DNA of 64,000 bases from Betaproteobacteria bacterium (GTDB taxonomy: Bacteria > Bdellovibrionota_B > Oligoflexia > Silvanigrellales > Silvanigrellaceae), in the NCBI GenBank assembly GCA_016868315.1, contig VGHE01000008.1, positions 62,001-126,000 on the forward strand. Direction: 5' to 3'. Positions 1 to 10,000 of the stretch are shown piece by piece; the stretch's first letter is position 1; every line of letters starts with the position of its first letter. Position numbers and translations under genes: made by a program. Below the pieces are notes generated by a model. That model did not search any database. It saw nothing but the letters and a program-made list of their open reading frames with translations, and was not told where the DNA came from.

Positions 1-2511
1 GTCTTCCTTTTCGCGCGCCAGGAATCCACTCACTCCGTGGTCAATGATGTCAGCTGGGCCCTTGACCGCATAAGCACACACGGGCAACCCGCAGCTCATT
101 GCCTCTAAAACCACACAGCCGAAGGTATCGAATGTGGAGGGCAGCAAGAGAAGATCTGCACGGTTGTAAAGTTCACAAAGGCTTTCTTGAGGCTGCCATC
201 CGAGAAAAATGGCATCTGGAAGGAGAGACCGCAATTTCTCTTCCGCGGGTCCGGTACCAGCAAAAACCAAGCGAACATTCTGATTTGCTTGGCGCGCAGC
301 CTCGTAAACCTCTGGGAGCTGGAAGACACCCTTTTCTTCACTGAGGCGCCCTGCATACAAGAGTACAACATCATCCTTGCGCAAGCCTGCAATTGCAGAC
401 TTACGAAGTTGCGTATGACGTTTGAAATTTTCGGAAGCCCAGTGCGCCGTTTGATAGACGCGTGGCAACTGAAAGCTCTCGCTCGTGAACAGCTGCTTCT
501 GCTCGGAATTCAGAACAAACAAACCATCGAACTGAGAATAGAGAGCACGCATCAACCTCCGGACACGATCCTGGTTAACAGCGCGGAGTGCGTCGTTCTG
601 CTGAGCAAACGCAAGCCAATCTGTATGCACATAAAAATAGACTGGCAATTTGAGCGCATGCTTAAAGTACAGTGCGGCCGCAGCCATTGGCCCCTCTGTT
701 GAGCAAACAATTGCACTATAGCCACCGCTCTCCACAATATTTTGCATCTCTGCGAGATTGGGAATGCGGAAAGGTTGTTGGGGGTAAAACGAGAGTTTGA
801 ATGTCGACAAAGGTTTCACCACTCTCAGATTGGCATCCGACTCCAGTGATTCGTGAGACACAAGAAAATCAATTGGGAGGTTGTTTGCCGCAGCAAACTT
901 TCGAGTGAGCTGCAATATGCTCGAAACACCATTCTTATCTGCAAATGTATCGCTGAGCCAAAGAATTCTTTGCGGAGCGCGCATGTGTGGGAAGCGCTTG
1001 GCAAGCGTATCACTGAATTCGCGTTTACCATGCAAAACTCTTCCGGTCGCGAACATCGAACCCGCCACCAGCGTGGAGGCAAGAAATGGAAAAGAAAGGC
1101 CATCGAAAAATTCACCAATAGAGGGAAGCGACATCTTACGTCCCAAGCGCGAGTTAGCTCTCTCCGATGGATTCACCAAAGTTCGAAGCACACTGGGAAG
1201 TTCAAGTTTTTCAACTAGGTCATTGACGTTTGTAAAATCTGAAAGTGATGAGCTATCGAGACACGCAATTTTAGATTCGATTCTCCGACTCAGTTTCCCA
1301 GCAAACTGTGTAAAAAGCTCCTCTGCAATTGGGATTTCAAGGTGACCCACTCCTTCGTCTGATGCCTTCACCAATTTCTCAACGACCTTCAAGAGCTCGG
1401 GCTGGTATCGCCTCAGGAGAAATCGCGTGACCATACTGGGTGGAATTCCACGCACGGCATCGTGGAAAGTCTTCACAAATCGCATCGTATAGCGGTGCCG
1501 ACGTGCTTCATGAATGGCGTTACTTATGAGGAGTGCTGAAACCTTCTGCCAAGGAGTTCCCTTGTGAAGGAGAATTCGCCCCAAACCTGGATCCTTAAGA
1601 TGAAGAACAAGTCCCGAAAAATAGTCGAGCAACGCGAGGTTCAACTTGCGGCCGTCATTCCATTCACCAAAGGGAGCAGCCTGGCCGTGCCTCAGAGCAG
1701 ACAATGCCAACTCACTGGACTTCATTTGTGAACGCTGAACTTCTGTCAGATGATCCACCCCGAGGATTGTACCCGTGCGGCCAGCAAAAACTCCAAAGTG
1801 GTCATCTGAACCACCCACACCCACCTTCTTCCAGGGATTCGAACAAAAGGTTGAGGCCGAGAAATCAAATCTCTTTTCGAGCTTTTCAAGATGCTCTTGG
1901 TTAAAGGAGTTTAGCCACTCCCAGGTGAGCAAAGATGAACCCGTATCACGTTGGCCGTTCATGACCTCAAAATGACTGAACAGCAAAAAGACTTTCTCGT
2001 ATTTTTCCAGGTCGGGAAGCCCATGCGGAGCATAAAAGTCGAGCGGATGCGCAAGAACCGTTGGAATTTCATTTTCTGAAGTAAATTCCAAAAACTCGTA
2101 AATATTTCTGCGCAAGACCTTGAGTTTCTCTTCCTGATGCGGATTGAAACCATAGGTCAGAACATGAACGCCGACATCAAGATCGGGAATGTGACAGGAG
2201 AATTCGGCACCGGGAAGAATATCAACTCCCTTATCCATGAGCTCCCAACAGCTACGCGCATTGTTGTGATTCGTAATGGTTGTGGCCGACATCCCAGCTT
2301 TCTTGAGCGTGGAAAGAAGCCTTTCTGTGGGTAACCATGTTTCAGGTACGCCTAAGATTCTTCCAAGCGCCTCATCGGGAACATTGCTGTTGTGATCATG
2401 GCAATGCAGGTCGATGCGCAGTTGATGGCTGCCAACCTGACTCTGCGCACGCTCGAAGCGAAACTTGAGATCATCCTTGAGCCAACCCTGAAAATCAAAC
2501 TGCGCTTTCAT
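1..2511 (-). CDS. PHP-domain / GT4 glycosyltransferase fusion (C-terminus cut by window edge)
   Basis: The frame is open from the ATG at 2511 to base 1 (837 codons), so the gene continues past the left edge. The N-terminal part reads as a PHP metal-dependent hydrolase domain: residues around 30-40 carry RIDLHCHDHNS, followed by ITNHNN, a GAEFSCH segment and a late GGSDDHFG motif, all typical PHP metal ligands. The C-terminal third (from about residue 530) is a GT-B glycosyltransferase of the GT4 type: WLSDTFADKNGVSS, then LYAGRLSEEKG, VFAGTGP and LPSTFDTFGCVVLEAMSCG, which holds the E-x7-E nucleotide-sugar region. The enzyme probably transfers a sugar to a lipid or polymer, and the PHP domain may hydrolyse a phosphoester. 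The start overlaps the stop of the upstream gene (ATGA, 2508-2511), so the two are translationally coupled. Sugar donor and acceptor are unknown. Confidence 0.88.
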   Translation of the reverse strand, partial: MKAQFDFQGWLKDDLKFRFERAQSQVGSHQLRIDLHCHDHNSNVPDEALGRILGVPETWLPTERLLSTLKKAGMSATTITNHNNARSCWELMDKGVDILPGAEFSCHIPDLDVGVHVLTYGFNPHQEEKLKVLRRNIYEFLEFTSENEIPTVLAHPLDFYAPHGLPDLEKYEKVFLLFSHFEVMNGQRDTGSSLLTWEWLNSFNQEHLEKLEKRFDFSASTFCSNPWKKVGVGGSDDHFGVFAGRTGTILGVDHLTEVQRSQMKSSELALSALRHGQAAPFGEWNDGRKLNLALLDYFSGLVLHLKDPGLGRILLHKGTPWQKVSALLISNAIHEARRHRYTMRFVKTFHDAVRGIPPSMVTRFLLRRYQPELLKVVEKLVKASDEGVGHLEIPIAEELFTQFAGKLSRRIESKIACLDSSSLSDFTNVNDLVEKLELPSVLRTLVNPSERANSRLGRKMSLPSIGEFFDGLSFPFLASTLVAGSMFATGRVLHGKREFSDTLAKRFPHMRAPQRILWLSDTFADKNGVSSILQLTRKFAAANNLPIDFLVSHESLESDANLRVVKPLSTFKLSFYPQQPFRIPNLAEMQNIVESGGYSAIVCSTEGPMAAAALYFKHALKLPVYFYVHTDWLAFAQQNDALRAVNQDRVRRLMRALYSQFDGLFVLNSEQKQLFTSESFQLPRVYQTAHWASENFKRHTQLRKSAIAGLRKDDVVLLYAGRLSEEKGVFQLPEVYEAARQANQNVRLVFAGTGPAEEKLRSLLPDAIFLGWQPQESLCELYNRADLLLLPSTFDTFGCVVLEAMSCGLPVCAYAVKGPADIIDHGVSGFLAREKED

Positions 2512-5003
2512 ACCGCCGCACCTTTCAAATGTGCAAAGAATCGCTCACCACGCAATGAGCAGCGAATTCTGGCTCGCCGCTGCGACAGATGACTTTCAGA
2601 CGACACATCAGCATCTGTTAGTCCTCTTGGAAGTGAGAGAGTGAGTTGTGTTGTTTCTTCCCCATTCCACGGCTCAAGCTGCCACCGTGCCCAAATGCCA
2701 CGGTTGTCAGACTCAAGAGATGCGGTTATGCGGCCATGAAAAGTGGGAGCGTTGTGAATAGAAGTCACCTGACCCGGTTCCAGCCAACTCGCCTGAACTC
2801 CAGGAAAGAGCACCAAACCTGAGGAGTCCTCGAGAACAATCATCTGCCTCAGCAGATTACAAAACTCTGCTGCAGCCCATCCATGGTCACCATCTCCCAT
2901 GCATCCCCCTTGGGTGCGCGGATTAATGGCCTCTGGCCATGTGACTGTGGGCGAAGCTGCATCGGAAATGGCGTGCAGCAAAGTCAGTGCACGTGGGTCT
3001 TCGAGCCGTATCAGGACACGGGCAACTTGTGCCGTGAGGTAGGGGTTCAAGCCTGTATGAAAAACACTTTGGAAGAACAGACCCTGATGAAAATGTGAGT
3101 CCAGTAAAAACTCGAGGGTCGAGTGCAGCCAAGGCTGGCAAATATCCGAGAGCTCGAGCGGGTCGCACGCAACCAGGTTACCAATGCAAGCAGCATCGGG
3201 CCAGCGGTACGGGGAAACCGGTAGCACCTGCCCGCCCACTCTCTCAAGAGTCGCCGAAATGGCCCTGCGCAGGCTTCCAGAGAAACTCAGACTCATCCGA
3301 TCAAGCGCATCAGCTTCCTTGGCTCGCCCCATTCTTCTGGCCGCAGCGCGTCCGAGATGCATGGCTTTGAGTGCCCAAAAGTTATCCCAGAAATAATGGT
3401 CGCAGCCACCGAAATGTTCGGCCGAAAAGCTTGCGGGCAAAAGACCCTCGTGAAGAACGCTCCGCTTGGATGAAGTCAAGCGCTGCTTATCTATCCATTG
3501 TAAGCCGCGCCAGACACTCTCAAACAGATCGCGCTGAAGTTTCGTATCCCCCGATTTTCGGGAAAAACTGAGCATCGAACACAACGCAATGGCGTGAGAA
3601 TCGAGTTCCCCTGGATGGTCAACAAAAGCGCCTGAGGCCTGTTGCCTTTGTGGATAGGATTCGATCTTGGAACGCACCTCTTTGAGGAACCCAAGGTTGG
3701 AGAAGGCTTCGGAAATAAAATACGAATCGCGGTACCAATGGGTGTGGTAGAGGAACGTTCCCGGGCTGAAGTGTGTGACGTCATCGAACGCCGGAAGGCG
3801 CAGCTTGATGGCATCCAACTGATTCTCGAACTTTTCTTCGGGAAGTTTGATTCGAGCAGAACGGAGATCTTCGAGGCGGAGTTCCTCCTCGCGCGCACGA
3901 ATAAGGCTATCCACTGTGGTGTGGAGACGAGGTCGAACCTTGCGCTTTTTTTTCTCAGCATCGCACCATACAACAACACCAAGCGCGATTTTTTCTCCCG
4001 GTTGGAGAACACGATCGTATTCTATCGATCCTGCAGCAATGCCAGAGCGGGCAATGATACTCTTAAGATCCTCGGAAAGAGGGCGAGGTGAGGCATCCTT
4101 CATGGGATCACCTGTGCCTCTGTCTCCCAGCAAAACCCGAGTGGGGCTCTCCAGGATTTCGACATCCCATTTTTGATTGACTCTCAGAAATGATCCCAAG
4201 TTTTCGAGCTGATTGATATGGCCAATAGACAGCACATTGTACGGGCGAACTCCGAATCCAATGACCACAGGAACAGGCGTATTGCTCTGGTTCTCAATTG
4301 TAATTCTGCAGGTGATTCGCATGGAATCATCGATATAAGATGCAGTTGCTGTTGATGCCCACTTCACATCACCCACTGCGGGATATCGAGTTTCAACTAC
4401 AGGCAACACGTCGTCAGCCAGCCTCTGTTGAACTCCGGGCTGCAAGTAAGGTGGCGCCTGAAGACTCGAATCCACACGCAAATAAGGAAGCAACGACCAA
4501 CTGTGTGGTTCAACCGTAATCATCCCCACAGGGTCGACCATGCATTCCAAAGGCGAAGCTGAGTGTCCCAAAGAGGTCCAGTTTCGCCTCGAAAGGTTGG
4601 CTCCCAGCAGTCCCGCACCTGTTGGAATAAATGCGCTCGAGCGGGGCTGCCACTGCTCTTCGATCCACAATGGCCAAACCCAGTTTCTATTTGTGTGCAC
4701 GGCCAACATATTGTTGGCGCCCGAAAACAAAACCCAAAGAGCCTGATCAAGCAAAGCCGAAGAGCCCATCATGCCCGTGGGTTTTCCGATCCACTCGATA
4801 CTCCGGACATAAGGAAGGAGCCAATGCCTATTTGTGGCCTTGAGTATCCATTGAATCGCCTTGAGAATCATTCTGGCTTTGTCCTGTTTTGAGCTGCTCT
4901 GCGGCAACACTACACTGGTTGAGCAGCTCTTTTGGAAACTCAGCAATTGTGACAACTCAGTGAAGCTATTGAACCGCAAGCGCATCCACAGAAAAGTTTT
5001 CAT
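2508..5003 (-). CDS. Six-hairpin ((alpha/alpha)6) glycosidase-like protein, glycogen-debranching type
   Basis: An 831-residue protein without signal peptide. The N-terminal half looks like a beta-sandwich (for example WASTATASYIDDSMRITCRI). The C-terminal half resembles the six-hairpin barrel of GH15/GH63/debranching enzymes, with HWYRDSYFISEAFSNLG near residues 425-445 and GDGDHGWAAAEFCNL near residue 700; the acidic residues in these two segments are candidate catalytic acids. It probably acts on an alpha-linked glucan or related glycan in the cytoplasm, next to the fused glycosyltransferase with which it overlaps by 4 bases. The start is uncertain: the ATG at 5003 has no Shine-Dalgarno, while the in-frame ATG at 4871 is preceded by AGGACAAAG, and residues 1-44 look non-conserved. 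The superfamily is fairly sure, the substrate unknown. Confidence 0.75.
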   Translation of the reverse strand: MKTFLWMRLRFNSFTELSQLLSFQKSCSTSVVLPQSSSKQDKARMILKAIQWILKATNRHWLLPYVRSIEWIGKPTGMMGSSALLDQALWVLFSGANNMLAVHTNRNWVWPLWIEEQWQPRSSAFIPTGAGLLGANLSRRNWTSLGHSASPLECMVDPVGMITVEPHSWSLLPYLRVDSSLQAPPYLQPGVQQRLADDVLPVVETRYPAVGDVKWASTATASYIDDSMRITCRITIENQSNTPVPVVIGFGVRPYNVLSIGHINQLENLGSFLRVNQKWDVEILESPTRVLLGDRGTGDPMKDASPRPLSEDLKSIIARSGIAAGSIEYDRVLQPGEKIALGVVVWCDAEKKKRKVRPRLHTTVDSLIRAREEELRLEDLRSARIKLPEEKFENQLDAIKLRLPAFDDVTHFSPGTFLYHTHWYRDSYFISEAFSNLGFLKEVRSKIESYPQRQQASGAFVDHPGELDSHAIALCSMLSFSRKSGDTKLQRDLFESVWRGLQWIDKQRLTSSKRSVLHEGLLPASFSAEHFGGCDHYFWDNFWALKAMHLGRAAARRMGRAKEADALDRMSLSFSGSLRRAISATLERVGGQVLPVSPYRWPDAACIGNLVACDPLELSDICQPWLHSTLEFLLDSHFHQGLFFQSVFHTGLNPYLTAQVARVLIRLEDPRALTLLHAISDAASPTVTWPEAINPRTQGGCMGDGDHGWAAAEFCNLLRQMIVLEDSSGLVLFPGVQASWLEPGQVTSIHNAPTFHGRITASLESDNRGIWARWQLEPWNGEETTQLTLSLPRGLTDADVSSESHLSQRRARIRCSLRGERFFAHLKGAAV

Positions 5004-5061
5004 TTTGAAACAATAAATTCACAACTCTGGGCTGAGCGCTGCGGCGAGTTGAGCTCAGGAA

Positions 5062-5919
5062 TTACTCAATGTCCTGCACGTTATCCAGCTTCACGCGAAA
5101 CAGCTTTGGCACGAACGAACGCGACGAAAGCTGGGCAAAATCATTGAAGGTGTCGAGACACCGGAAATCATATTTGCCTTCTGCAGTTATCTTGTTTGCC
5201 CGACACAAAGAAACACCATTGTCTCCCCTCGTTAAGCGTCCCATCCGATATCCAATGTATTTTGGAGTGGTAATCACGAGTTCATACGACTTCGAAATCT
5301 GCCAGTTCGTGCCAACCCCAATCTCAAGCAGTGTCTTAGGATCGACTGTCGTGAGATTAATGGCACCGCCATTCGAAGAATAGAAACGGAAGCGCATTTC
5401 ATCGACCTTGATTGCCTCTGAAATAAATCCGACTTTATCGAGGTAATCCTTACAAATATCCGGGAGTGAGTTCCTATAAAATCCCGTCAATTTGATAGAA
5501 TCGAAATACTCGCGCTTGGGGCGCGTATAGCTGAAATCAACCCGCTGAGCCCTGTCGAATGCAACCCCCACTGAAATGGGTGCATTCCCCTTCCCCAAAG
5601 CATCAATCAAACCCACACGTGCGCTCCCTGAAATCTGAAACGAATTCGATTTCATGGGCAACTCGGTGTTGTCGAGGACTCGCAGCTGAGTAGGTGTTCC
5701 TCCAACTGAATTGGGAAAACAAGACTCCGGCGGGGCAATAAGCTGCATCTCGTAAGGCGAGCCCCCCACGAGTGTTCCCGTGCCTGCAAACTCCAATGGC
5801 GTCTCATAGGGAATGAACCCTACATTGAGAACCTCAGCTCGCAGCAACTGTTCAGGATCGGCGCTGCCGCACGCTGCCAAGTGCAGCGCTCCTATCGAAC
5901 AAAAAATGAAACAACGCAT
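5062..5919 (-). CDS. Lipoprotein of unknown function (285 aa)
   Basis: The chosen start at 5919 follows a strong AAGGAGGGAG ribosome site. The protein starts with a short signal peptide ending in the lipobox LAAC (cysteine at residue 18), so it should be lipid-anchored in the envelope. The mature part has several cysteines (PPESCFPNS, LPDICKDYL, GVSLCRA, DFRCLDTF) and a beta-rich look, which suggests a disulfide-stabilised periplasmic or surface domain. I recognise no family. It sits 58 bases upstream of the glycosidase gene on the same strand, and the 185 bases in front of it are AT-rich and suitable for a promoter. A longer reading frame reaches 5970 but adds charged residues before the signal peptide, so I reject that start. 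Confidence 0.8.
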   Translation of the reverse strand: MRCFIFCSIGALHLAACGSADPEQLLRAEVLNVGFIPYETPLEFAGTGTLVGGSPYEMQLIAPPESCFPNSVGGTPTQLRVLDNTELPMKSNSFQISGSARVGLIDALGKGNAPISVGVAFDRAQRVDFSYTRPKREYFDSIKLTGFYRNSLPDICKDYLDKVGFISEAIKVDEMRFRFYSSNGGAINLTTVDPKTLLEIGVGTNWQISKSYELVITTPKYIGYRMGRLTRGDNGVSLCRANKITAEGKYDFRCLDTFNDFAQLSSRSFVPKLFRVKLDNVQDIE

Positions 5920-6104
5920 GATTTCTCCCTCCTTTTCATGCAAAAAGGAGGATCGGAACAAGTCCGGCAATATTTACCTAGAGAACGCGCAATTCGATTT
6001 TGTTGAATTTAGTCAAAGCATGGATTTTTCAATGATTTTAAAACAACTTGGCATGCCCATAGGTATAAATAATTTATATTTTTATCTGAAAAGATTAAAA
6101 CCCT

Positions 6105-6665
6105 TCAGCGCCCACAGCGAATCCAACGCTTAGATTCTGCGTAGCTGATGCCCGCACTGATAGCGCTCATGCATGCAGCGCCGACGCCATCTCCAAGAAA
6201 ACCTGCAGCCATGCCACCGCCCCAAATCAGGAGTTTGAGCTCCTGAAGACCGGGAATTCCGATGCCTGCGACCTCATATGCAGCGCGTTTACCCGCGGCA
6301 AAGCTCGCGATTGTCCAATCCTCGATCTCTTTGTCGCACTGCGTTACGGAATCCACTTTGCTCTGCGACATCTTCTGAACGAATTCATCTGCGAGAATAT
6401 CGCGCTGCAGATTCACAGGACGCTTCTTCACCTCAGACATAATCACGAGCGCACGTTCACATGCTCGAGCACCCATCTGGCACTGCACTCCAGAGCTGAG
6501 CGCGAGATAACAAGGGTTAATTTTTGGTTTCAGCGACGATGCCTGGCGCGCATTCACTTCGGAAGCTGAAGAGAGCAAGCGACATCCACTGGCCAAAGAT
6601 ATACCAATCAGAAATACCGCTGCAACGCTAAAACTTCCACGAAAATCCAGAAAGCCCACACTCAC
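6105..6665 (-). CDS. Lipoprotein of unknown function, GTG start (186 aa)
   Basis: Translation begins at a GTG with a very good ribosome site (GGAGG, 7 bases upstream). The signal peptide ends in LASGC, a lipobox. The mature part has six cysteines and a glycine-rich hydrophobic stretch near the C-terminus (LLIWGGGMAAGFLGDGVGAAC), which could be a membrane-inserting helix or a glycine-zipper. Cysteine pairs within CYLALSSGVQCQMGARAC suggest disulfides. I recognise no family. It is isolated: 185 bases from the lipoprotein gene downstream, and divergent from the RCC1-repeat gene. Confidence 0.72.
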   Translation of the reverse strand: MSVGFLDFRGSFSVAAVFLIGISLASGCRLLSSASEVNARQASSLKPKINPCYLALSSGVQCQMGARACERALVIMSEVKKRPVNLQRDILADEFVQKMSQSKVDSVTQCDKEIEDWTIASFAAGKRAAYEVAGIGIPGLQELKLLIWGGGMAAGFLGDGVGAACMSAISAGISYAESKRWIRCGR

Positions 6666-7013
6666 GCTGAAACCTCCTTCTCTCTGGCGAAGTCAACCCC
6701 CTCGAATCAAAGGCCCACTCACGGCGCACGCTCCCTCCCGGCCTTGTGGAGCATCGGACACAGTGATCACCTATATTATTCGATTTTTTCTCAACCAATC
6801 TCGAGCAATGCAGACAACCAGCCGTAATTATGAAGATTACCACAATACCAAGTGCACGACGTTTAGCCGCAGAATGACTGGTTCTCTGAACCTAAATAAT
6901 CAATGTTTTAGGCGCCTTAATCGGATTCCCGCGAATTATGACGGCCGGAAGTCATTTTTTCTCAGCCCGGTCCGATCTTTAACCCAGAGCACGAGAAACG
7001 TGGGTGTGTAAAG
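6666..7013. other. Intergenic region between divergent genes
   Basis: These 348 bases separate the GTG-started lipoprotein (minus) from the RCC1-repeat gene (plus) and must hold both promoters. The stretch around 6765-6790 is AT-rich. I see no convincing sigma-70, sigma-54 or sigma-28 element, no strong hairpin and no RNA gene. Short reading frames here have no ribosome site or recognisable protein features. Confidence 0.5.
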
Positions 7014-10000
7014 ATGCAACGATATTTTATCGCCAAGGGCTGCATGTTGTTCGCCATGCTTTCGAGCTGTGCGAAGCAACCTCGGCATGAGGCGGGCTCA
7101 CCCGTGCCACTCCGGCTCGCCCTGAACTTCCCAGAGAATCAGCAGCGTTTGGCTCTGAGTTATACAGATGAAAACACAAGAATCGTGTCGCTCCCCGCAT
7201 CTCAATTTGAGAGCCCAGAGGTTCTCCTTGACGGTGCAGATCAGCGCTTCAGACACAAGAGAGTTTTTCGCTGGCTGAGCTACACAATCAAAAATCAAGC
7301 AGCAGTGCTGAGGACGGGTTCCATTCCCATCGAAGATAGGAATCGAATGAGCCTCGATGCCGTCGAGCTGGAGGCCAAGGTAAACGATAGACTGCAATTA
7401 GACTTCAGTTTCATGCAAGTTGATTTCATGAGTGAAGCAGACGCCGATGCATTTTGCTCAAAAGGGGCTCCTGGATTCGTGCGCACATGGAGAGCAAGCC
7501 AAACCCACACCGTAACCGAGGCTGGCGAAATACCACTGGCCTTTTCTCAGACTGGGAAAAGTATTGTCCAGATGGGAATTCTGCGGGTTCCCGCAGATTC
7601 GGGTGAGGCTGAAAAGCTCTCACAACTCCAGGCGACGCTGTATGATAGAACGACTGGGCTGACACTTGAACAAAAGATTTGTCAGCTTGAAAGACCGCTT
7701 GGCAGTGAACATGAAACGAATGCTGTTTATCTGCGTGCACCAGTCTTTGCACTTCCTCTTGATTCACTTCAGTTTGTTTACACGCGCAATGATTTAAAAA
7801 TTCAAACCGTAACTGCTGAAGCACGCCCAGAGACACTTTCGGGTTCAGCGAGTGGGTGGGAAACATTGGCCGAGCTGCAAGTGAGGTCGGCCTTCAATGT
7901 GGAAAAAAAAGGCTCTGAATGGTTTTTACAGCGCGATACTTTAGGTGCCGTTTTGCCAAGAAGCTTTTTTCCGCGACTTCCTTTTGGCCTAGCTGACGAT
8001 GACACTGCAGCCCAGAGAAAGAAGGTTGAAGTGAGCAATACACTCAGCAGCCTCAAGAACAATAAGTCAGAGAACGTTCTTGTTGAATTGATAGATGGCA
8101 ACGACACCCAGTGTGGGTCTGCGAATGCCTTTTTTTCCAAAGTGGGCTCCGCTCAAACCACTGAACTGCCTTTGTATCTCAAAAGAGGAGCGGAGAAGTA
8201 TCGCCTCCGCATTCGAACAATCTCGCCACAGGGAATTGTTACCTGTTCAACCAATACTCTTGACTATGAACATCCTGGACTGAAACCTGATGCAGGAGAG
8301 TCAAAGATAGCGGTCGGTAGAGGTCATACATGTGCTATTCAGGGTGGAAAGCTGTTCTGCTGGGGAGCCAACAATCGTGGCCAGCTTGGAGATGGTTCCT
8401 TCACCGATAAGAGTGCGCCGACTGCCGTAAGCAATTTGGGGAATGGTGTTCTTGCTGTTGCCGCAAGCAACGATTTCACCTGCGCAATTGTGAATGAATC
8501 TGACACGCAGCCGCGCGTGCTGAAATGCTGGGGAGATAATTCGGGGAACCGTTTTGGTGTGCCAAGTCCTGCTTCTCCACCTGCTCCTGAAGCCGTGCCT
8601 AGAACCATCCTAGTCGACAGTGGCATGAATCGCACCGTCAAACTGGTTGCTGCAGGAGAAGTGACCTGTTCCATTCAGAGCAACTCGGAAGCCAGCACAA
8701 GTGGTACCCTTTACTGCTGGTATAATTCAAATAAATCCTCTTTGGCCTCTGTCTCATTTCCCAGCCAAGTATCGCATGTGAATATTTCAAAAATGATTTC
8801 TACAAATCTTATTTGTGCACGCGGAACCGCTGCTGCAGGGGGAACAACTACCACTGCGTGTGTAGCCTATTCGGACACTGGTTCGCACACAGCGTCGAAC
8901 GAAATCACAAGTCTTCAAAGTACCATTCAAAATTCACTTGTCTCAGCGACTTCTCTCAATTTTGCTTCCGGAGAGAATCATGTCTGTACTCTTGATGGAA
9001 ATAAAGTCCGCTGCGCTGGAAAAAATAATTTCGGGCAATTTGGTGATGTTCTGATAGCAACCTCCGACTCCTGGATATTCTCTCTCAATACAGGCATCGG
9101 CGACTTCTCGAAGGTCGCTGCCTTTGGAAACAACACGTGTGGCATAACGACTGCCGGCGAACTGAAATGCTGGGGTAAAAACGACCGATCCCAGCTCGGT
9201 TTTTATTCCCAGGACGTAAAAACCAATCCCACAACAGTGCCAGGTATGGAACGTGATGTGACTGCTTTGGTGACGGGCGAAGGTCACGCTTGTGCAGTAC
9301 AAAATGGCCTCTTGAAGTGCTGGGGCAAGAATGACAACGGACAGCTTGGGCGCAGAGGTGCTTCTCGCGAGTTGGAATACGTTTCTGCCCCTGCAGGCAG
9401 TTCCATTTCTGGCTCAGGCATCGAAGCTCTCGCCGTGGGCGGCATACTTTCGGGTGCAACAGATGAGATGCAACGTAAGGGGCACACCTGTGCAATCCAG
9501 AGCGGGCGGCTTATGTGCTGGGGTCACAACGACTTCGGTCAACTCGGTTTGGGATCAGAGGGCTCAAATCCACGGATGCCGCAATCTCCGCTGAACCTCG
9601 AAGGAAAGGTTACGGCCGTTGCGACTGGACAAGCACACACCTGTGCCGTTGCCGGAGCAAATGCAGAATTACGCTGTTGGGGTCGAAACGACTTCGGCCA
9701 GCTTGGAACCAGCAATTCAGTTGGTGGTATCACCACCACAAAGCCAAGTTCGCTTGTAACGCGCCTCATCAATGTGAGTGCGGTGGCAGCCGGTGAATCA
9801 CACACCTGTGCCATCAGCTCCGGAGATTTGTATTGCTGGGGTAAGAATGATCAATCTCAGATTGGCTCGCCTGCAGGAAATCAGAGTCCAACGCCCAACA
9901 AGGTTACCGGACTCCCACAGTTGGTCTCGGTGGCAACACGCAAGGGGCATACTTGCACTCTCGATAGGGAAGGCCACATCAATTGCTTCGGCTCAGATTC

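Noticed and set aside
187-702. Plus-strand frame of 171 residues
   Set aside because: It is antisense to the glycosyltransferase frame, which has clear GT4 motifs and no stops; the plus frame shows no family or ribosome site.
5009-5061. Terminator between the 5062 lipoprotein and the glycosidase gene
   Set aside because: CTGAGC and GCTCAG arms exist but with a loop of about 15 bases and no T-tract; too weak to call.
5931-5985. Sigma-28-like promoter before the 5062-5919 lipoprotein (minus: TAAATATT-N11-TCCGATCC)
   Set aside because: Only 11 of 16 positions match, with the important end of the -10 box missing, so chance is likely.
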